Assembly: GCF_028583425.1 (NCBI RefSeq)
Contig: NC_072806.1
Span: 37,494,001-37,558,000, forward strand
DNA length: 64,000 nt
Direction: 5' to 3'
Source: Eublepharis macularius
Taxonomy: Eukaryota; Chordata; Lepidosauria; Squamata; Eublepharidae
Numbering within the stretch: position 1 is the first letter of the stretch; every line of letters starts with the position of its first letter. The translations under genes were made by a program, and so were the position numbers. The notes beneath the pieces are model-generated. The model made no database searches, was not told where the DNA came from, and was given only the letters and a program-made list of their open reading frames with translations. Of this stretch, positions 41,857 to 54,189 are shown piece after piece.

Positions 41857-42248
41857 TGGGTTCCCAGGTGCGCGCCACAGGCAGGCAAACTCCCGGGGGG
41901 TTGCCTCGTTACCTACCAATCCATCAGTGATCAGCGGGAGGTGGTAAGCCACCGGTAGGCACCATGGGAACACCTGTGGCAAGCACACTCTCAGGCAGTG
42001 CGACAATGTCACTTTCTGAAGTGACTTCATTGCGCCGGCCGCAGGCAGGCTCCCGCTTTTCACTGGGGCCAATTTTGGCCCCAAGTGGGCCAGAATTTGA
42101 TCTGAGCTCGCCCGTTTCCAGCATGATGATGTCACTCCCAGAAATGATGTCATCACACATGCACCAGGAGGAGGACCACGTTGAAGGCACAAGATAAGTT
42201 TCAGGTCTGCCCCTCCTGCTGGGAGGGTATAGGCGCCTGACAACCCTC
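41857..42248 (+). mobile_element. GC-rich hAT-like MITE
   Basis: It starts 'tgggttcccaggtgcgcg' and ends 'gcgcctgacaaccctc'. The flanks agccacac (41849-41856) and atccacac (42249-42256) match at seven of eight, an 8-bp hAT-size target. Internal blocks match 40841-41296 and 29774-30127. Confidence 0.72.
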
Positions 42249-42804
42249 ATCCACACAGAAAATCACTTGCCCTTTGGTTCTGCCCGTCCACCTTACTCCT
42301 TCACCTGGGAGCCCTAAAGCCAGAAAACTTCATTCAAGCCCTGAAACATGGTAGCCCTACCTGGATAGAGTAGAAATCAAAAGAAAAAGTAATGCTTATT
42401 CTCCCCATCCCCCCCCCAGTTATTTAAAGTTCTTCATGGACATTATCCTAGTTAGCCTGTGACTAAGGGATATTACTGGGGAATATTACAGTAATATTAC
42501 TGGGGAAAGGAGAAGGTGTTTGTCAGTGTGAATCGGGGGCTTGCCTAAGGCTGTCTAATGAGGTCCTTGTTAAGGCTGGAGACAGTTATTTTCAGAGAAC
42601 TAAAGATAATATGACGAAGGGATTGCCGCTTTTGACTTGCGCTACTTTTTTTGCCTGTGATATGATGAATAGGTGCTGGAGGGATTTTATTATTCAAAAA
42701 ATCTCTGACAAAAAGCAACAGTGTCTCAAGAGAAATGTATGTTGAGTGAGTTGCCAGCTCTCTCTTGGATGATTCCTGGAGATTTGGGGGAGGGTGGCGT
42801 TTGG

Positions 42805-43231
42805 CAGGGGTCATTTCGTAGACAAAGAGCTGGAGGAACTCATTAGCATAACTCATTAGCATATGCCACACCCCTTGCCATCACCGGAAGTGTGTCATTC
42901 GCATGACTGATTTGCATATGCCAAACCTCCTGACATCACCTATCCTGGCTGTTTTGGACCCAATCCTGACCATTCAGTGCTGAAATTGGGCCCAAAATGG
43001 CAAAAAGGGGCTGAAAATGGCCAAAAAGGGGCACAAAATGGTCAGGATCAAGCTGCTGCTGAGTGGGAGAGTGATCCACCACCCATTAGAGGCCCAATCT
43101 GGGCTGTTTCAGCCCCAATCCAGGCTGAAACAGGCCCAAAATGTCAGGTGGGCGGGGCCATCTGACATGTGACCTCTTTGAGGAACTGCCGGAACTGCGT
43201 TCCTGCGTGTTCCCCCTCAAAATGAGCCCTG
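42805..43231 (+). mobile_element. hAT-type element with CAGGGGTCATTT ends
   Basis: It runs from 'caggggtcatttcgtagac' to 'cctcaaaatgagccctg' with a perfect 8-bp duplication gcgtttgg (42797-42804 and 43232-43239). Its ends are related to, but distinct from, the CAGGGCTTTTTTT family. It contains 'aactcattagcat' twice in tandem. No coding capacity. Confidence 0.92.
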
Positions 43232-43250
43232 GCGTTTGGGGAGAGAACTA

Positions 43251-43375
43251 GGGTTGCCCATGTCCTGGAGATTTCCTAGAATTACAACTGATCTCCAGGT
43301 GATAAAGATCAGTTCCCCAGCAGGGTGGTCTTTATAGCCCTATAGCCTGCTGTAGTCCTTCCCCAACCACTGCCC
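43251..43375 (+). mobile_element. hAT-type MITE (AGGGTTGCCA family), 3' truncated
   Basis: It starts 'tagggttgcccatgtcctgg' and continues 'gagatttcctagaattacaa', 'ctgatctccaggtgataaag'. The right half is lost at a C-run. Confidence 0.7.
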
Positions 43376-45249
43376 CCCCCGGGGGCTTGTCCTCAGCAAG
43401 TAGGTGTGTGAGAGAGAGAGGTGGGCAAGGGAGTGGAGTCAGTCCGCTTAGTCGGTGAGATCACTGGAGAGTGTCGTATCTGGGGCTACCCCAAACCTAC
43501 AGCTGGCTTTGAAGTCAATCCTTCCTGAGAGACGAAATCTCTGCCTTCCCACTCTGACTCTAGGTTGAGATGACATTTGAACTACCACCTCTAGGCTCAT
43601 TGCTTAAGGTCTTCACCACTGTGCTGTACCAAGTTTATCATATTTGTCTTGGATATAGTAAGTTTCTGTAGGAATAGAATTATCCCCTCCCAAGCCGAAC
43701 AGAAGCCCTGTGGAAGCCGGGAAGGCTTCGTTCCAGCCTGCGCAGTCTAGACATCCGCATGCTTATTTTGACTAAATGCGATTGCCTACTGGTACAAGAG
43801 GGCTCTTTAGGATGTGTTCACTGCTGTGTTTTAAATTGGTGTTAAGAGAAAAGATAAGCATGCTTGCCTGAAATCAAGGCACCAAGGTGCCCCAAAGTTA
43901 CTGCTGAGATAATGGCCCCAAATTAGCCAGATACAATACACACACAAACAGTCAAACTTCCTAAATTATGGGGAAAGTAGGGTCTGGGGGAGGGGGAGGG
44001 GGAGCCACTTATGGCTCCCCTTAATGAACATTTCACTTAGGGTGAGAAACGCTGAGAGCATACCGGCTTCCTGGTACATCTCTGAAGTTATTAATTTTGC
44101 TACTGGTGTCATTTTCCATTTACGAAACCATGAAGCAAAGGATTTAATTATGCAGGCTTAAAAATAGAAGAGACTGTATTTTGCAGTTTGGGGGATTCAA
44201 GGCACGCATGCAAACAAAGGCAAGCCAATGTGGTTTGTGCACGGTGGGAGGGGAAGCGGCAGCCCAGGTGAAATTAACTGCTCTCGCCATAAATCTCTGG
44301 GAAATTCAAACAGCCATTAATGTTTGTAGACATTTTAAGCGATGGTTTCATAATCGCTCCAATCTATCTGTGGCTTTGCTATAGATGAGGGTCGTTTAGT
44401 TTAATGTACGTTTCAGTCTTCATTGCCTTTTAACTAGTTTTTAATCAGTAATTATTGCCGAGCTGGAATGGTATGTGCAGGCCTTCCTGCCCGCTCCCGG
44501 AAAAGTGCCAGTCAATATGTCACGTCAATTAGCCTGCAATACGTGGACTGGCAGGAAGCGCTGGGTAGCAAAGGGCAGCCGGAGTACTACCCTGTCTGTC
44601 TGATCAACTTTAGGGGGGTGGGGGGGGCGTGGAGAATCTCCCCCCCCCCCCCACATACACACACAATCTTGTTTGCAATCTTCCTCAGGCCTTTCAGAGC
44701 AGAAGAGCCAAAAAGGCCGACTATTGAAAATTAAAGCAGTACCAGAACCTCCGAGTCTGTCTGCAACCAAAGTACTTTAGAAAGTGCGCCAAGCTAATCT
44801 TATTTTAGACACAAGCTCCTATGAGACCATTTGGGCGGCTTCTGGGGCTGCTTTTTGAAAACACGGGCGATGCGCATCTCTGCAGTTTGTGGGATGTAGG
44901 GAATAGTGGAAATGTGTGTTCCTGTTACCTGGGCATAGTTCTGTTTGTTGGTCCTGTTGATATCATGACCAAGCTTAACTAGAATCATTAATAATTAATT
45001 GAATGCTTATAGAGCATACAAGCAGTGATTTCTTATGTGTTCGCTATATGCTTAGTTATTCTGAAAAGCTGTGTTTAGTTACATTGAGTACCGAAGGCAA
45101 GAATTCAGAGCTTTGTCTCAGAAGATAACGATATAATGGCATTGTGTGTTTGCCAGATATTTCAGGCAGGAAGGAATTTTTGAAAAGTAGCATATTCAGA
45201 CAATGGCTTATTCTGGAGGCTCACACATGCACAAATCTAATATGAGCTG
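43376..45249. other. Non-coding stretch; possible conserved element near 44.1-44.5 kb
   Basis: No exon was recognised. The part at about 44090-44460 is repeat-free, AT-rich and looks like the conserved non-coding DNA often found near developmental genes. This is an impression only; alignment to other amniotes would decide. Confidence 0.35.
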
Positions 45250-45521
45250 ACTTTGCACTAAAAAAGGTGACATGCGTACTAAAAATTCGAACTGCCCCCT
45301 AACCATGAACCAATCATATTGTAATTAGGTACAATGATGTTGTGATGTCATAAGTGCTATAAAAACTCTGCTGCTCAAGGGAGGAGTCAGAGGGAACCAT
45401 TTGGGGTAGTTTGTTCTCTCTCCTATAATTGCAATTAAAGTTCTATAGACCACTCCCTTCGCTCCAGCCCTTTGTGTCTAATTGGAAGGGGTGCAGAGGT
45501 TTCGCTGTTTCAGCCATAACA
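45250..45521 (+). repeat. LTR-like region with CCAAT, TATA and poly(A) signals
   Basis: A CCAAT word (about 45309), then 'gtgctataaaaactctg' (TATA, about 45356), then ATTAAA (about 45434), then a tail ending in 'cagccataaca'. This order and the 270-bp span fit the 3' half of a retroviral LTR. The left end and the target duplication were not found. Confidence 0.5.
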
Positions 45522-48139
45522 CTGTCTCCTGTAATCATGTTCAATGCAAGGGAATTGTGGGGGGGAGGGGGAGGGAGAGTCTTCTTTCTCCTTTTCTTGC
45601 AGCATTGAAACTCATCAGTCAGGGAAACTGAATGACAGACAGGCGAAAGAAAAAGACTTCAGTCCCCGTACACTTGTGGAACTCATTCCTACAGGGTGCA
45701 GGGATGGACATTAGCTTTAAAAGAGGACGTGATGGATTTGTGGAGAAAGATCAATCCATCTATGGCTGTGAGGGCTAAATGAGAGCTCCGTGTTCAGAAG
45801 GAGCGATATGGGATGGAAAATGCTATACCTTTCATATCCATATGTCTAGTCTGTTTATCTGTACTTGCCGGGTTGCTGTGCTACCAATCAATCATGTTGG
45901 ATGGCCTAAATAGGGAATATGAAACATGGGCAGACCCCAGTGCTTGAACACGATTCTGGCTTGTACCTGGTGCAGTATTTGCCTCCTTTTGCTAACATTA
46001 TTTAAATACTTATTTATTTAAATTTGAAATTTTTCAATTCAGATTTTCCTGGAACCCCCGCCTTGCTGCCTTTGAGTATCAGTGTAGAGTGGTGGGAGGG
46101 AGGAGGGTTGAATGAGAAGTTCTGAAGAGATCTGGCTGGCCATTGTTAGAAACGGGGCTGCATGAGACGGGTGGATCCTGAAGATCTGTTTTGCAAGCAG
46201 ACGCGCATTCCTCTGAGGAAAGGCACCTGACACAAGAAGAGTCCCTTGCATCAGTGGAAAATGCCCTCCGCTGCAGGATCTGGGCCAAGTCTAGCAGCGT
46301 TCGTGTGTGCAGCCTGCCTCTTCTGTTAGGGTGCAGGACAAGGCACCTTCCTAACTGTGTCAGAAGCTTCCGAGGCGGTTCTTTTAATATTGCTTACTTG
46401 CCTCTTACAGTCCTACTCCCCTGCCACCCCGTTTATCATTTTGCTCTTAGTGGATACTGTAGTTGCTTAGAAATTGCCAGGGCACCCCCACCCACCCCTG
46501 CCTTCTCAAACTGTTTTTCCTTTGAGTGCTTTTGCCCAAACATGTTGTGTTAAATGCACAGTTTAGACAGAGAAATCACGGCATTGCCTCATCCTGTGGA
46601 ATGCCTTCCAAAGCTTTGGAGTTTTTCTGGCAGAAAACTGATGTTGACTGATGTATGTATATGGAGAGAGAGAGAGATCTGCTTTTAAGCCTACTGTGGA
46701 ATCAGGGTCACCTCATGTTATTGCTGCCCTCGAGGATAATTAAGCTTGCAACCACACACTGCAGCTCGGAGGTGGAGGCAGCCCCCTTTCCTCTGCCCTA
46801 CAAGTGAATGAGCAGACAGCAACTGGGGAAATGGCGAGGGGTGGGGTTATATGCCCCAAACCCTGTTGTTTCTAATTATGGAGGTACAGAAAGCTGGGAC
46901 TGCTTGAATTTGCATACTCTTTGGCAACTGCCATGCGCACTCTGAGCTTTTTCATGTGCAGGCTACTTTGGGAGCTTCAGCAGAAAGGATAGCTGTGCTT
47001 TTTCTACCAGTGTGTGTGCACAACGCCTTTCTGCTTTGCTAAAGCCAACGGGATAACCCTTGCAGACTCAAGTATCTTATTTGTGCATTGCCCACAACAA
47101 GCTGCTGGTTTATGGGGTTCGTTTGCTTCCCCTTGGCTTCTTTGTTTGCTAAGATAACTAGTTAAGTTAGCTCCAGAGATTTCACAGGCAGGGAAGGAAG
47201 GTGTTTGGTGTGTGGGCACGCAACCAAAGAGTCCGCATGTGTGTCCACCATCTCATCATTAAGCATGCCCTGATCTTATGCTCACTTCGTAGTGTAAACA
47301 GTCTTGCTGCTTTCTGAGGGCCTAACTCACCTTCATGTCCTTCCCAAGGATTTTTTATCAGATGCACCTTGCGAGTTGGATGCTTAGATCTCTTTCCCAG
47401 GTGTGCTAGGTCCTGCGCTGGATCAAGACGATGTTTCTGTTTTATGCACTTTCTATCATTAGATCTTATTTGTCTTTTTAAATACATTTTCTATAAGAAA
47501 GACAATGTTGCATGGGGATTGGACACTAAGCCTTCCTCTCACACCCTTTCCCTCCTTTGGGAAGCCACTATTTCCCCACTGGAGATCTATCAATATATGT
47601 ACTTTTCCCAAATGGGGTGAATGGCGCTTCCTAGAACTGCTTCAGGTTGGGAAAATGGTGCCTCGTGCCCCGTGCTTCTGATTCTCCACATGGAACTCAC
47701 AAGGCACATCGGGTTGAAAGTCCTCGTGGCAGAGTGGGAGAGGACACGGAAGGACAATGTCATGTACAGTCAGATCTTGTGTCTCTTCAGGATCCAGTGC
47801 AACATCAAGGAGAGATCCCTACCCCATTCAGAGGGGGAGGAGGAGGCAGGGACATTCCCAAAGATTTGCACCGGGCATTGGAGGCAGTCCAAGCACCCAC
47901 TAAGTGTGACATCAGGGAAACCCTGCTGAGGCAGGGATCCAAGTTTGCGGATCCCGGGGCTGCCACTCAACAGCACCCCTTTCCCCCCCAAGGTGTAGGC
48001 CAGTCTAGCTCTGTCACCAAGCTTTTTTCTGGCGGGGAACAGGTTCTTCATCAGGGAAAGGACCGTCCGTGACACTTGGGGTCTCCGATCCATCCAACGT
48101 GCTGTCTATTGTGTTGCACTGGACATAGCTGGATACTCC
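45522..48139. other. Non-coding stretch, nothing recognised
   Basis: Frames up to about 140 codons (for example 47647-48072) have no recognisable domain and overlap equally long frames on the other strand. A (GA)n run lies near 46662-46677. Confidence 0.45.
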
Positions 48140-48144
48140 TGCTT

Positions 48145-48365
48145 TTGTGTGTGTAAAACGCTGTCAGGTCGCAGCTGACTTTTGACAGCCCCTCAGGGGG
48201 TTTTCAAGGCAAGAGATGAACAGAGGTGGTTTGCTATTGCCTGCCTCTGCATGGCAACCCTGGACTTCTTTGGTGGTCTCAGATCCAAGTACTAACCAGG
48301 GCTAACCCTGCTTAGCTACTGACATCTGACAAGAATGGGCTTGCCCGGGCCAACCAGGTCAGGGC
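48145..48365 (-). repeat. 5S-rRNA-derived SINE (minus strand)
   Basis: On the minus strand the head reads 'gtagctaagcagggttagcc' then 'ctggttagtacttggatctg' and 'agaccacc', close to the internal promoter region of vertebrate 5S rRNA. The body 'aggcaatagcaaaccacctc' and a tail with 'agctgcgacctgacagcg' follow. It is a SINE rather than a 5S gene because only the middle of 5S is present and the rest is unrelated. The tail resembles that of the LINE piece at 3.54 kb. Confidence 0.8.
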
Positions 48366-48738
48366 TGTCTGCCTTTTAGTATTTATTTATTTGTTAGGAT
48401 CTGAAAATGCCAAAAATAACTTGCTAGCAAATAAAGAGGCATGAGGCTGTTTTGTTCCCATGGATAAATAGGTGAAGAATATTAACGGGCATAATTGTTG
48501 AAAGGTAAGAATGATTGCTCATTACTGAAGAGCAGGTGGTGCACTGAATCCATGGTATGTGTCACAAAACCAGAGTTGGTGGGAGCAATGGAAGCAATCT
48601 CTCTCCCGAGCATGACGGCTTTTGAGCTCGATGAGAGCTTGTGATTAATTTTTGACTACCAAGCAAGCTTCTCCCACCTGCCACCCACCCCCATCTCTGC
48701 AATAAGGGGACAGGAAAAAAAGAAGAACCAGGGGCCAG

Positions 48739-48914
48739 GGGAAAGGGTTTACTGAAGTCTTTAGATCCCTACACATTTTGCTTTAAGCTTTGCCAGGGGA
48801 TCTTCTATGGAGTATTTCAAGTTTCATTTTGAGCAATAAAATCCATAGACGATCCCCCAATGAAGCTTAAAGCAAAATGTGTAGGGATTTAAAAACTTCA
48901 ATAAATCCTTTCCT
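48739..48914. mobile_element. Palindromic MITE
   Basis: The left arm 'atccctacacattttgcttt' and right arm 'aaagcaaaatgtgtagggat' are perfect inverted copies, and pairing extends for about 70 bp each side. No target duplication could be fixed. Superfamily unknown. Confidence 0.8.
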
Positions 48915-49197
48915 CTTGTACCTGGTGTCTGCGGTCTACAGCCCAGCCCCTGGACTTACCTGGAGAAGAGGACGGGAGACCCTCGGGAGACAACTGCGCA
49001 GCTGCCTCAACAGACATCCTGGGCTAGTCCTCGTTCCGCCAGGCTAGCCCACTCAAGCCACGGACTAAGAGCCCTTCCGCTGATGCCCTTCAGCCCACAC
49101 CAAAAGGCTCTTGTCTCTCGCCAAGCCCCGGCTTAAAGACCTGCAATAGGAAGGAAAACAGAATCTCCCCCTGGATGTTATGCAGAGAGCAGACACG

Positions 49198-49354
49198 GAG
49201 CCAGGCTACAGGGGACGGATGACGCTTGCCTGGCCAGGGAACAGGCTCACACGTGTATTCCTCCCTGTTCACTGGGAGAGCAAGTGAATGGCAAGTGAAC
49301 AGGGAGCCTGTTCACTGGCTAGGCAAGTGTCATCCGTCCCCTGTAGCTTGGCTC
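49198..49354. mobile_element. Palindromic MITE with Harbinger-like ends
   Basis: The left arm 'gagccaggctacaggggacg' and right arm 'gtcccctgtagcttggctct' are inverted copies, extending through 'gatgacgcttgcc'. The GAGCC..GCTAC start resembles the PIF/Harbinger-like MITE at 54190. No TTA/TAA duplication is present. Confidence 0.65.
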
Positions 49355-49479
49355 TCATTCCCCCCCCCAGCCTCGATTCCCTTTCTCTGCTATTATCTGT
49401 TGTGTCATTCCTCTTTGTCATCTACCAAATCATGGTGGAGCTGAGGTTCCGTCTGGCAACTTTGCCACTCACTCATCCC

Positions 49480-49570
49480 ATGCCATCCTAAGCAGGTCTA
49501 CTCAAAATCCTGCTCAGGTCTTTTCAGCAGTGCTTACTCCTGGGGAAATGTTCTTAGGATGGCGCTGCTA
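49480..49570. repeat. Short dispersed repeat fragment
   Basis: The words 'agcaggtctactcaaaatcc' and 'gtgcttactcctggggaaat' followed by 'gttcttaggatggcg' match a common squamate repeat. A relative is at about 54550-54600 ('cctcctcagaagtaagactc'). Confidence 0.4.
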
Positions 49571-50744
49571 GCCACTGAGCCACACCAGAATACAGCGGCC
49601 ATGTGAGAGTTCAGACATAAGTAACGAGACCACTGCGAAAACATACCTGCCACCTTTTGGATATCGTTTTCATCCAAAATATTCTCAAGCGGAACCTGAT
49701 CTTCGGGTTTTTGGGCAGACGTGCCAATGAGCGTTTGATTGCAAAAACAAGCATTTGATGAAGGGAAAAATGAGATGGGAAAGCCAGAAGCACGTGCAAG
49801 TGGGAGACAGGGTTATGGCGAGCAACAGTGGCCCAAGGCATGGAGAGATACTTGGCCCAGGTGCTCCTGACAGGCGCAGCGTCATAGGGGGCATATGAGG
49901 TGCTTGGAGGGAGGGCACACAGCTCCTTTCAGCCGTGCATGGGGAAAAACTGTGCTCCTCTCCCTCCTTGGAGCAGCTAGAGGGTCCCCCAAAACCTACT
50001 GCTGTCCTGGAAAACAGAAAGCCAATTGAGTTTTGAGCCAGTTTGCCTTCACAGGAGCAGTGCTCACATTGCAAACAATCCCACTCCCTCCCTCCTTTTC
50101 ATGGGACCTTTCTGTCTGCCTGAAGACCCCTCATGTCCCCTGCTCTATGCAGGCAGAGCTGAGGTGATTTATTCAAGCGACGTGTGTTTCTTTTTTCCCA
50201 GTGCCAACGATTTAGAGTGTGTCCTTATGGCTCTATTGCCACAATACACTGGCAACAAAGTCTGTGGGAACCTGACACAAACAGCTTTGCTACATAAGAA
50301 GGGATCTGTTAGTGGCACTGTGTCTATCAACATAAAAGGAAAAGCTCCTTCTGGCCTTTGCAGATGGCTTCCCATGCGCACAGTTGCACATTTACAAGAT
50401 GCCCCAGAAATATGCCACTTCAAAATGCAAATCAGCAGCAGCCTCCACGACTGAAGTTGGTGAACGGAGCTGCAGGAGGGGAAGAGAGAAGCTGCTCCAA
50501 GGGTGAGAAAAGAGAGCAGAAGTCCAGCATTCATATACTGGTTTTTAACCATCCTGGTTCTATTCATGGGTTGCAATAATAATAATAAAGCCACAAATGC
50601 AAATAGTAGAAATTGAAAACAACCACCAGCAATTACACCAACAGAACACAGCAGCCGGTAGACAAAAATCAAGGACCAGTAAGCTCTTCAGGCTTTCCAA
50701 AGTACACAGGTTGGCCCTGGGTCCCTACCAAGGGCATTTTGGCT
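49571..50744. other. Non-coding stretch, nothing recognised
   Basis: A 167-codon minus-strand frame (50169-50672) has a plausible hydrophobic start but overlaps a plus-strand frame of similar length, and no domain is visible. Confidence 0.45.
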
Positions 50745-50752
50745 ATTATGGC

Positions 50753-51652
50753 TAGAGATGGGCATGAACAGCAATACAAACAAAAAAAAGTCACAAACAG
50801 CCCAATCTGCTGTTCGTGAGCAAGGTATTCATGAGGCCCCATTCCCCACAAACATGTGTTAGTTCCAAGTCCTGTTCGTGGTGTTTGTTAGCCGCTCGTA
50901 AAGCCAGGCAGTCTGCCACCTTCAATCAATTCCCTTGGCAACATAGGCAGGGACTGTCTGAACTCTGTCTGAACTCCTTCTGCTGCCCTGGAAACCCCAA
51001 TCTAAGGCCAACTTACCTTGATAGGCAGGTCTCCCTTCCAAGCATGGAGCTCCCATTTTGTTACATGGGAGCAAAGAGCAGGGAGGAGGGGAGGTCTTCT
51101 GTAGCCATAGGAACACCAATCTCATCCCTCCAAACCCTGTTAGGCAGTTCTGACCACCAACCACAGACCTCCTGTATTTCTTTATGGGACCTCTGGTTAT
51201 AAAAGGCACTGTGCTCCCAGCTCTGGCTTTCAGTTTTAGCAGACAGTGGAGTGGGAGAGAGCTGTTGCTGGCATTTGAGAGGGAGAGGGAGAGTGCATTG
51301 GAGCTTGAATTTTTTCTGTGTGTGGTGTGGTGGGGCTCTGCTCCCTCAGGTTCCAGGGCTGCTGCCAGGCTCTGGGGCCAAGCTATTCTTTATTATTATT
51401 ACTTGTCTTGTTGCCTGCTCAGGTCAGGTTTCTTGACCAAACTTGGATGATGGCTGGAGGAGAGCCTTCTGAACACTCCCTGTGAATATGGGCTCTCTAA
51501 GTCCCAAGGGGGCCGTTCTGGTCCCAACGAACATCCAATCACGAACATGTTCGTGAACAGGTCATGTCCGTTGGTGTTTGTGAATCACTGTTCATGGATG
51601 GCAATGAACAATGAACATAGTGTTCCTTTTTTTATGTTTGTGCCCATCTCTA
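50753..51652 (+). mobile_element. Non-autonomous hAT-type element, 900 bp
   Basis: It runs from 'tagagatgggcatgaacag' to 'atgtttgtgcccatctcta' with a perfect 8-bp duplication attatggc (50745-50752 and 51653-51660). It shares ends and internal blocks with 9963-11067, but lacks that copy's nested MITE and tandem repeat. No transposase frame. Confidence 0.93.
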
Positions 51653-51660
51653 ATTATGGC

Positions 51661-52356
51661 TGCTGGGGAGAAACCCTGTGGGCTGATGGCCTGAGAGGGC
51701 TGGCCTCCTGCCACGGCTGCCCTGTGTGAAGTGGGTGGGAGGCACTGCTGCTGCAAGCTGGCAGCCTGCCCCCAGACGAAGTGGATGGATGTGAACTGGG
51801 TGGAAGCTGCATGCATCTGTAAGCCAACAGCCCCTGTTCTGCACGATGCAGCTGAGCAGAAGCATGATGCGTCTCTTCCTTCCCTCCCCCTCCAGTGGAG
51901 GGCCAGGCCTCTCTTGCCTTCTCTCCCCCTTCCATTGGGCTTGGGGGGGGCAGGGAGTGGGGTCTTTTTTGCTTATTTATTTAAAACAAATATTTAAAAT
52001 AAAATAATAGAAACTGTGGCAAGAGCTTCCCAAGGCTGCATTGGAGATAAGTTCCCGTAGAACCCCCCAAATAACATTCCACAAGGGTTGTTGCCACCCT
52101 TAGCCTGGCTCTGAATGAACTCTGTGCCACATGCTCCAGCTCTTGCAATAAAATATGTCTGGTACCTTAGGGATCCCACAAAATCAAAAACAGGGCCAAA
52201 ATAAGCAGGGGGAGTGGACAGGGAGTGGAAAACTGGGGCTCCCCCCTGCTAAACTGGGACAGTTGAACTATATGCCCTAGTTTTAGTTGTTCTTACAAGC
52301 AGCATGTGACCCACAAAGCCAAACTTGGGGAATTTTTTAATATATATATTATATTT
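51661..52356. other. Non-coding stretch, nothing recognised
   Basis: No exon was recognised. AT-rich runs occur near 51970-52010 and 52338-52380. Confidence 0.5.
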
Positions 52357-52369
52357 TTAAAATGTTTTA

Positions 52370-52628
52370 ATATTTTTATGTTACTTCATTTGTATTCTGC
52401 CTCCCCCCCCCGCCCCCATGGGAATTCTGAGTGGCTGACATTTCTCTCCCTCCATTGCTGCTCCTCTCCTCCATTTTTCCTCACAACAACCATCCTGTGA
52501 GGTAGGTTAGGCTGAGAGTGGGTGACTGGCCCAAGGTCACCCAGCGAGCTTCCACGGCAGAGTGGGGAATCAAACTTAGGTCTTCCAGATCTTAGTCTGA
52601 CACTCTTACAACTTTACCAGACTAGCTT
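52370..52628 (-). repeat. tRNA-type SINE, near full length (minus strand)
   Basis: On the minus strand the order is head (A-box-like 'ctggtaaagttgtaagagtg'), B box 'aagtttgattccccactctg', 'tgggtgaccttgggccagtc', 'aacctacctcacaggatggt' and a tail ending in 'aatacaaatgaagtaac'. This family differs from the Sauria SINE in body and tail. Confidence 0.88.
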
Positions 52629-53534
52629 TCAAAAAACAACCACCATCCAGAAACCAAAGAAGGCGTTTAAAATGAAGCTCTGTATACAACAAATCAACAC
52701 TCAGCATTGGCAGAGGGCTGAAATAAACCAATCTTCAGCCAAAAGCCCTTTAAAAATAATTCTGTCTTATTCTCTGTGACTGAGGGTGGAGGTGTCCATT
52801 AAACTGTTTGGATGTTTGGGGATTTTGCGAGGTTGTGTGTCTTTTGGAGGGGTTGCATAACTTGACTGTTTCATGAGCATAGATGACAACAAAACGAAGT
52901 CTCCTTTTAAGTGGCTTCATGGCATAATATCAAATGGTGTCTGTCTTGCCCAGCAGCTGTTACAACAAAGAGAAAAAAGAAAGTCGCGGCCTCTTGGAAA
53001 CAGCCTTTCTTCCAGCAGAAGCCCTGAATAAACTGCTTCTTATTCAAGAAATTGGCTTTGAGGCCTCACATTTTTTTCACACAGGCTGAAAAAGGTTTTG
53101 TTTTTTCCCCAGCAGGCAAGGAGAGATCAGAGGGAAACTGGTTCCAGAGTCAGACAACGCAACAACAGGGCCCTTCCTTGGAGCTCAGCAGCAGTGGAGG
53201 TAAATTGTCCCCAGCCCACAACTGAGAAAAAATGAGGCTGAAATCCAGTGCCATAGAAATTAGAAGGAGCTGCAGTTTCGGTGCAGCTTCCTCCAGTTTA
53301 GAATCTGGGACTGAACCCTGGCACCACCAGACATGCGAAAAGGTATCAGGGAAGGGTACTAGCTACTTTACAACAGACAGAAAATCAGGGGTGGACAGGG
53401 ACACCAAAGCAGACTCGGAAAAGGACCATGCCCCCGTAATTCCTCTCCTCCACTGACTGAGGAGCAAATCGCGAGAGAGAAAGGAGGTATGGCTGTGCTC
53501 CTCTTCGCCAGCTGCTCTGGCCCTTGCCTGAAAG

Positions 53535-53712
53535 TAGGGCTGCCAATCTTCAGGTGTGGCCTGGAACTACAACTGAACTCCAAATGACAGAGATCCTGGA
53601 GAAAACGTCTGCTGCAGAGGGTGGAGTCCATGGCATAAACCCCGCTGATGTCCTTTCCAGACTTCCACCCCCAAATCTCCAGGAATTTCCCAACTCAGAG
53701 CTGGTAGCGCTA
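53535..53712 (+). mobile_element. hAT-type MITE (AGGGTTGCCA family)
   Basis: It starts 'tagggctgccaatcttcagg' and ends 'cagagctggtagcgcta', with 'gagaaaacgtctgctgcaga' and 'ccccgctgatgtcctttcc' inside. The target duplication has decayed. Confidence 0.8.
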
Positions 53713-53989
53713 TCTAGCACAGGGCAAAGCCAAGCACTGCTGTGCTCCGTCCTCCTAGCCCCGTTACGGAGGGCAGGAGGGGAACACTTAGGGCAGCAAC
53801 CCACCAGGACTTTCTCCAGTAAAGTAAATGGCCAGCCCGCCCCTGGATAAACTCAGGAAGGGCAATGACAGGCTTCTCTGGCCAAGGAGCATTTGCTGTG
53901 CCAGCTGCTCTGAAGGTCATGCCTGCTCCGATGCACATGGGCTCCGCTCCGCTCCGCTCCCCCCCCGCACCACTTTTTCTTTTAATGCT

Positions 53990-54165
53990 TTATTTATTTA
54001 TCTTCCTCTTTTCTCCCTGATGGGCTCCAAAGTGGCTCATTACATCAGTCTCCCCTCCTCCACTTTATCGTCGCAACAATCACCCTGTGAAGTAGGTTTG
54101 GCTGAGAGAATGGGATGGATTTAAAGCTTCCATGGGAGAGTGGGGAATAGAACCCAGTTTTCCCA
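53990..54165 (-). repeat. tRNA-type SINE, diverged (minus strand)
   Basis: On the minus strand a B-box-like 'tgggttctattccccactc' and 'caaacctacttcacagggtg' precede a tail ending near 'aataaataaagcatt'. Same family as the SINE at 52.4 kb. Confidence 0.75.
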
Positions 54166-54189
54166 GTGCATTTTCTCAAGGTCTACTTA

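Noticed and set aside
47647..48072. 141-codon plus-strand frame
   Set aside because: It overlaps other frames of like length and shows no domain or exon-like boundary.
48270..48345. Possible 5S rRNA gene
   Set aside because: Only the middle of 5S is present and it is diverged and joined to a SINE body.
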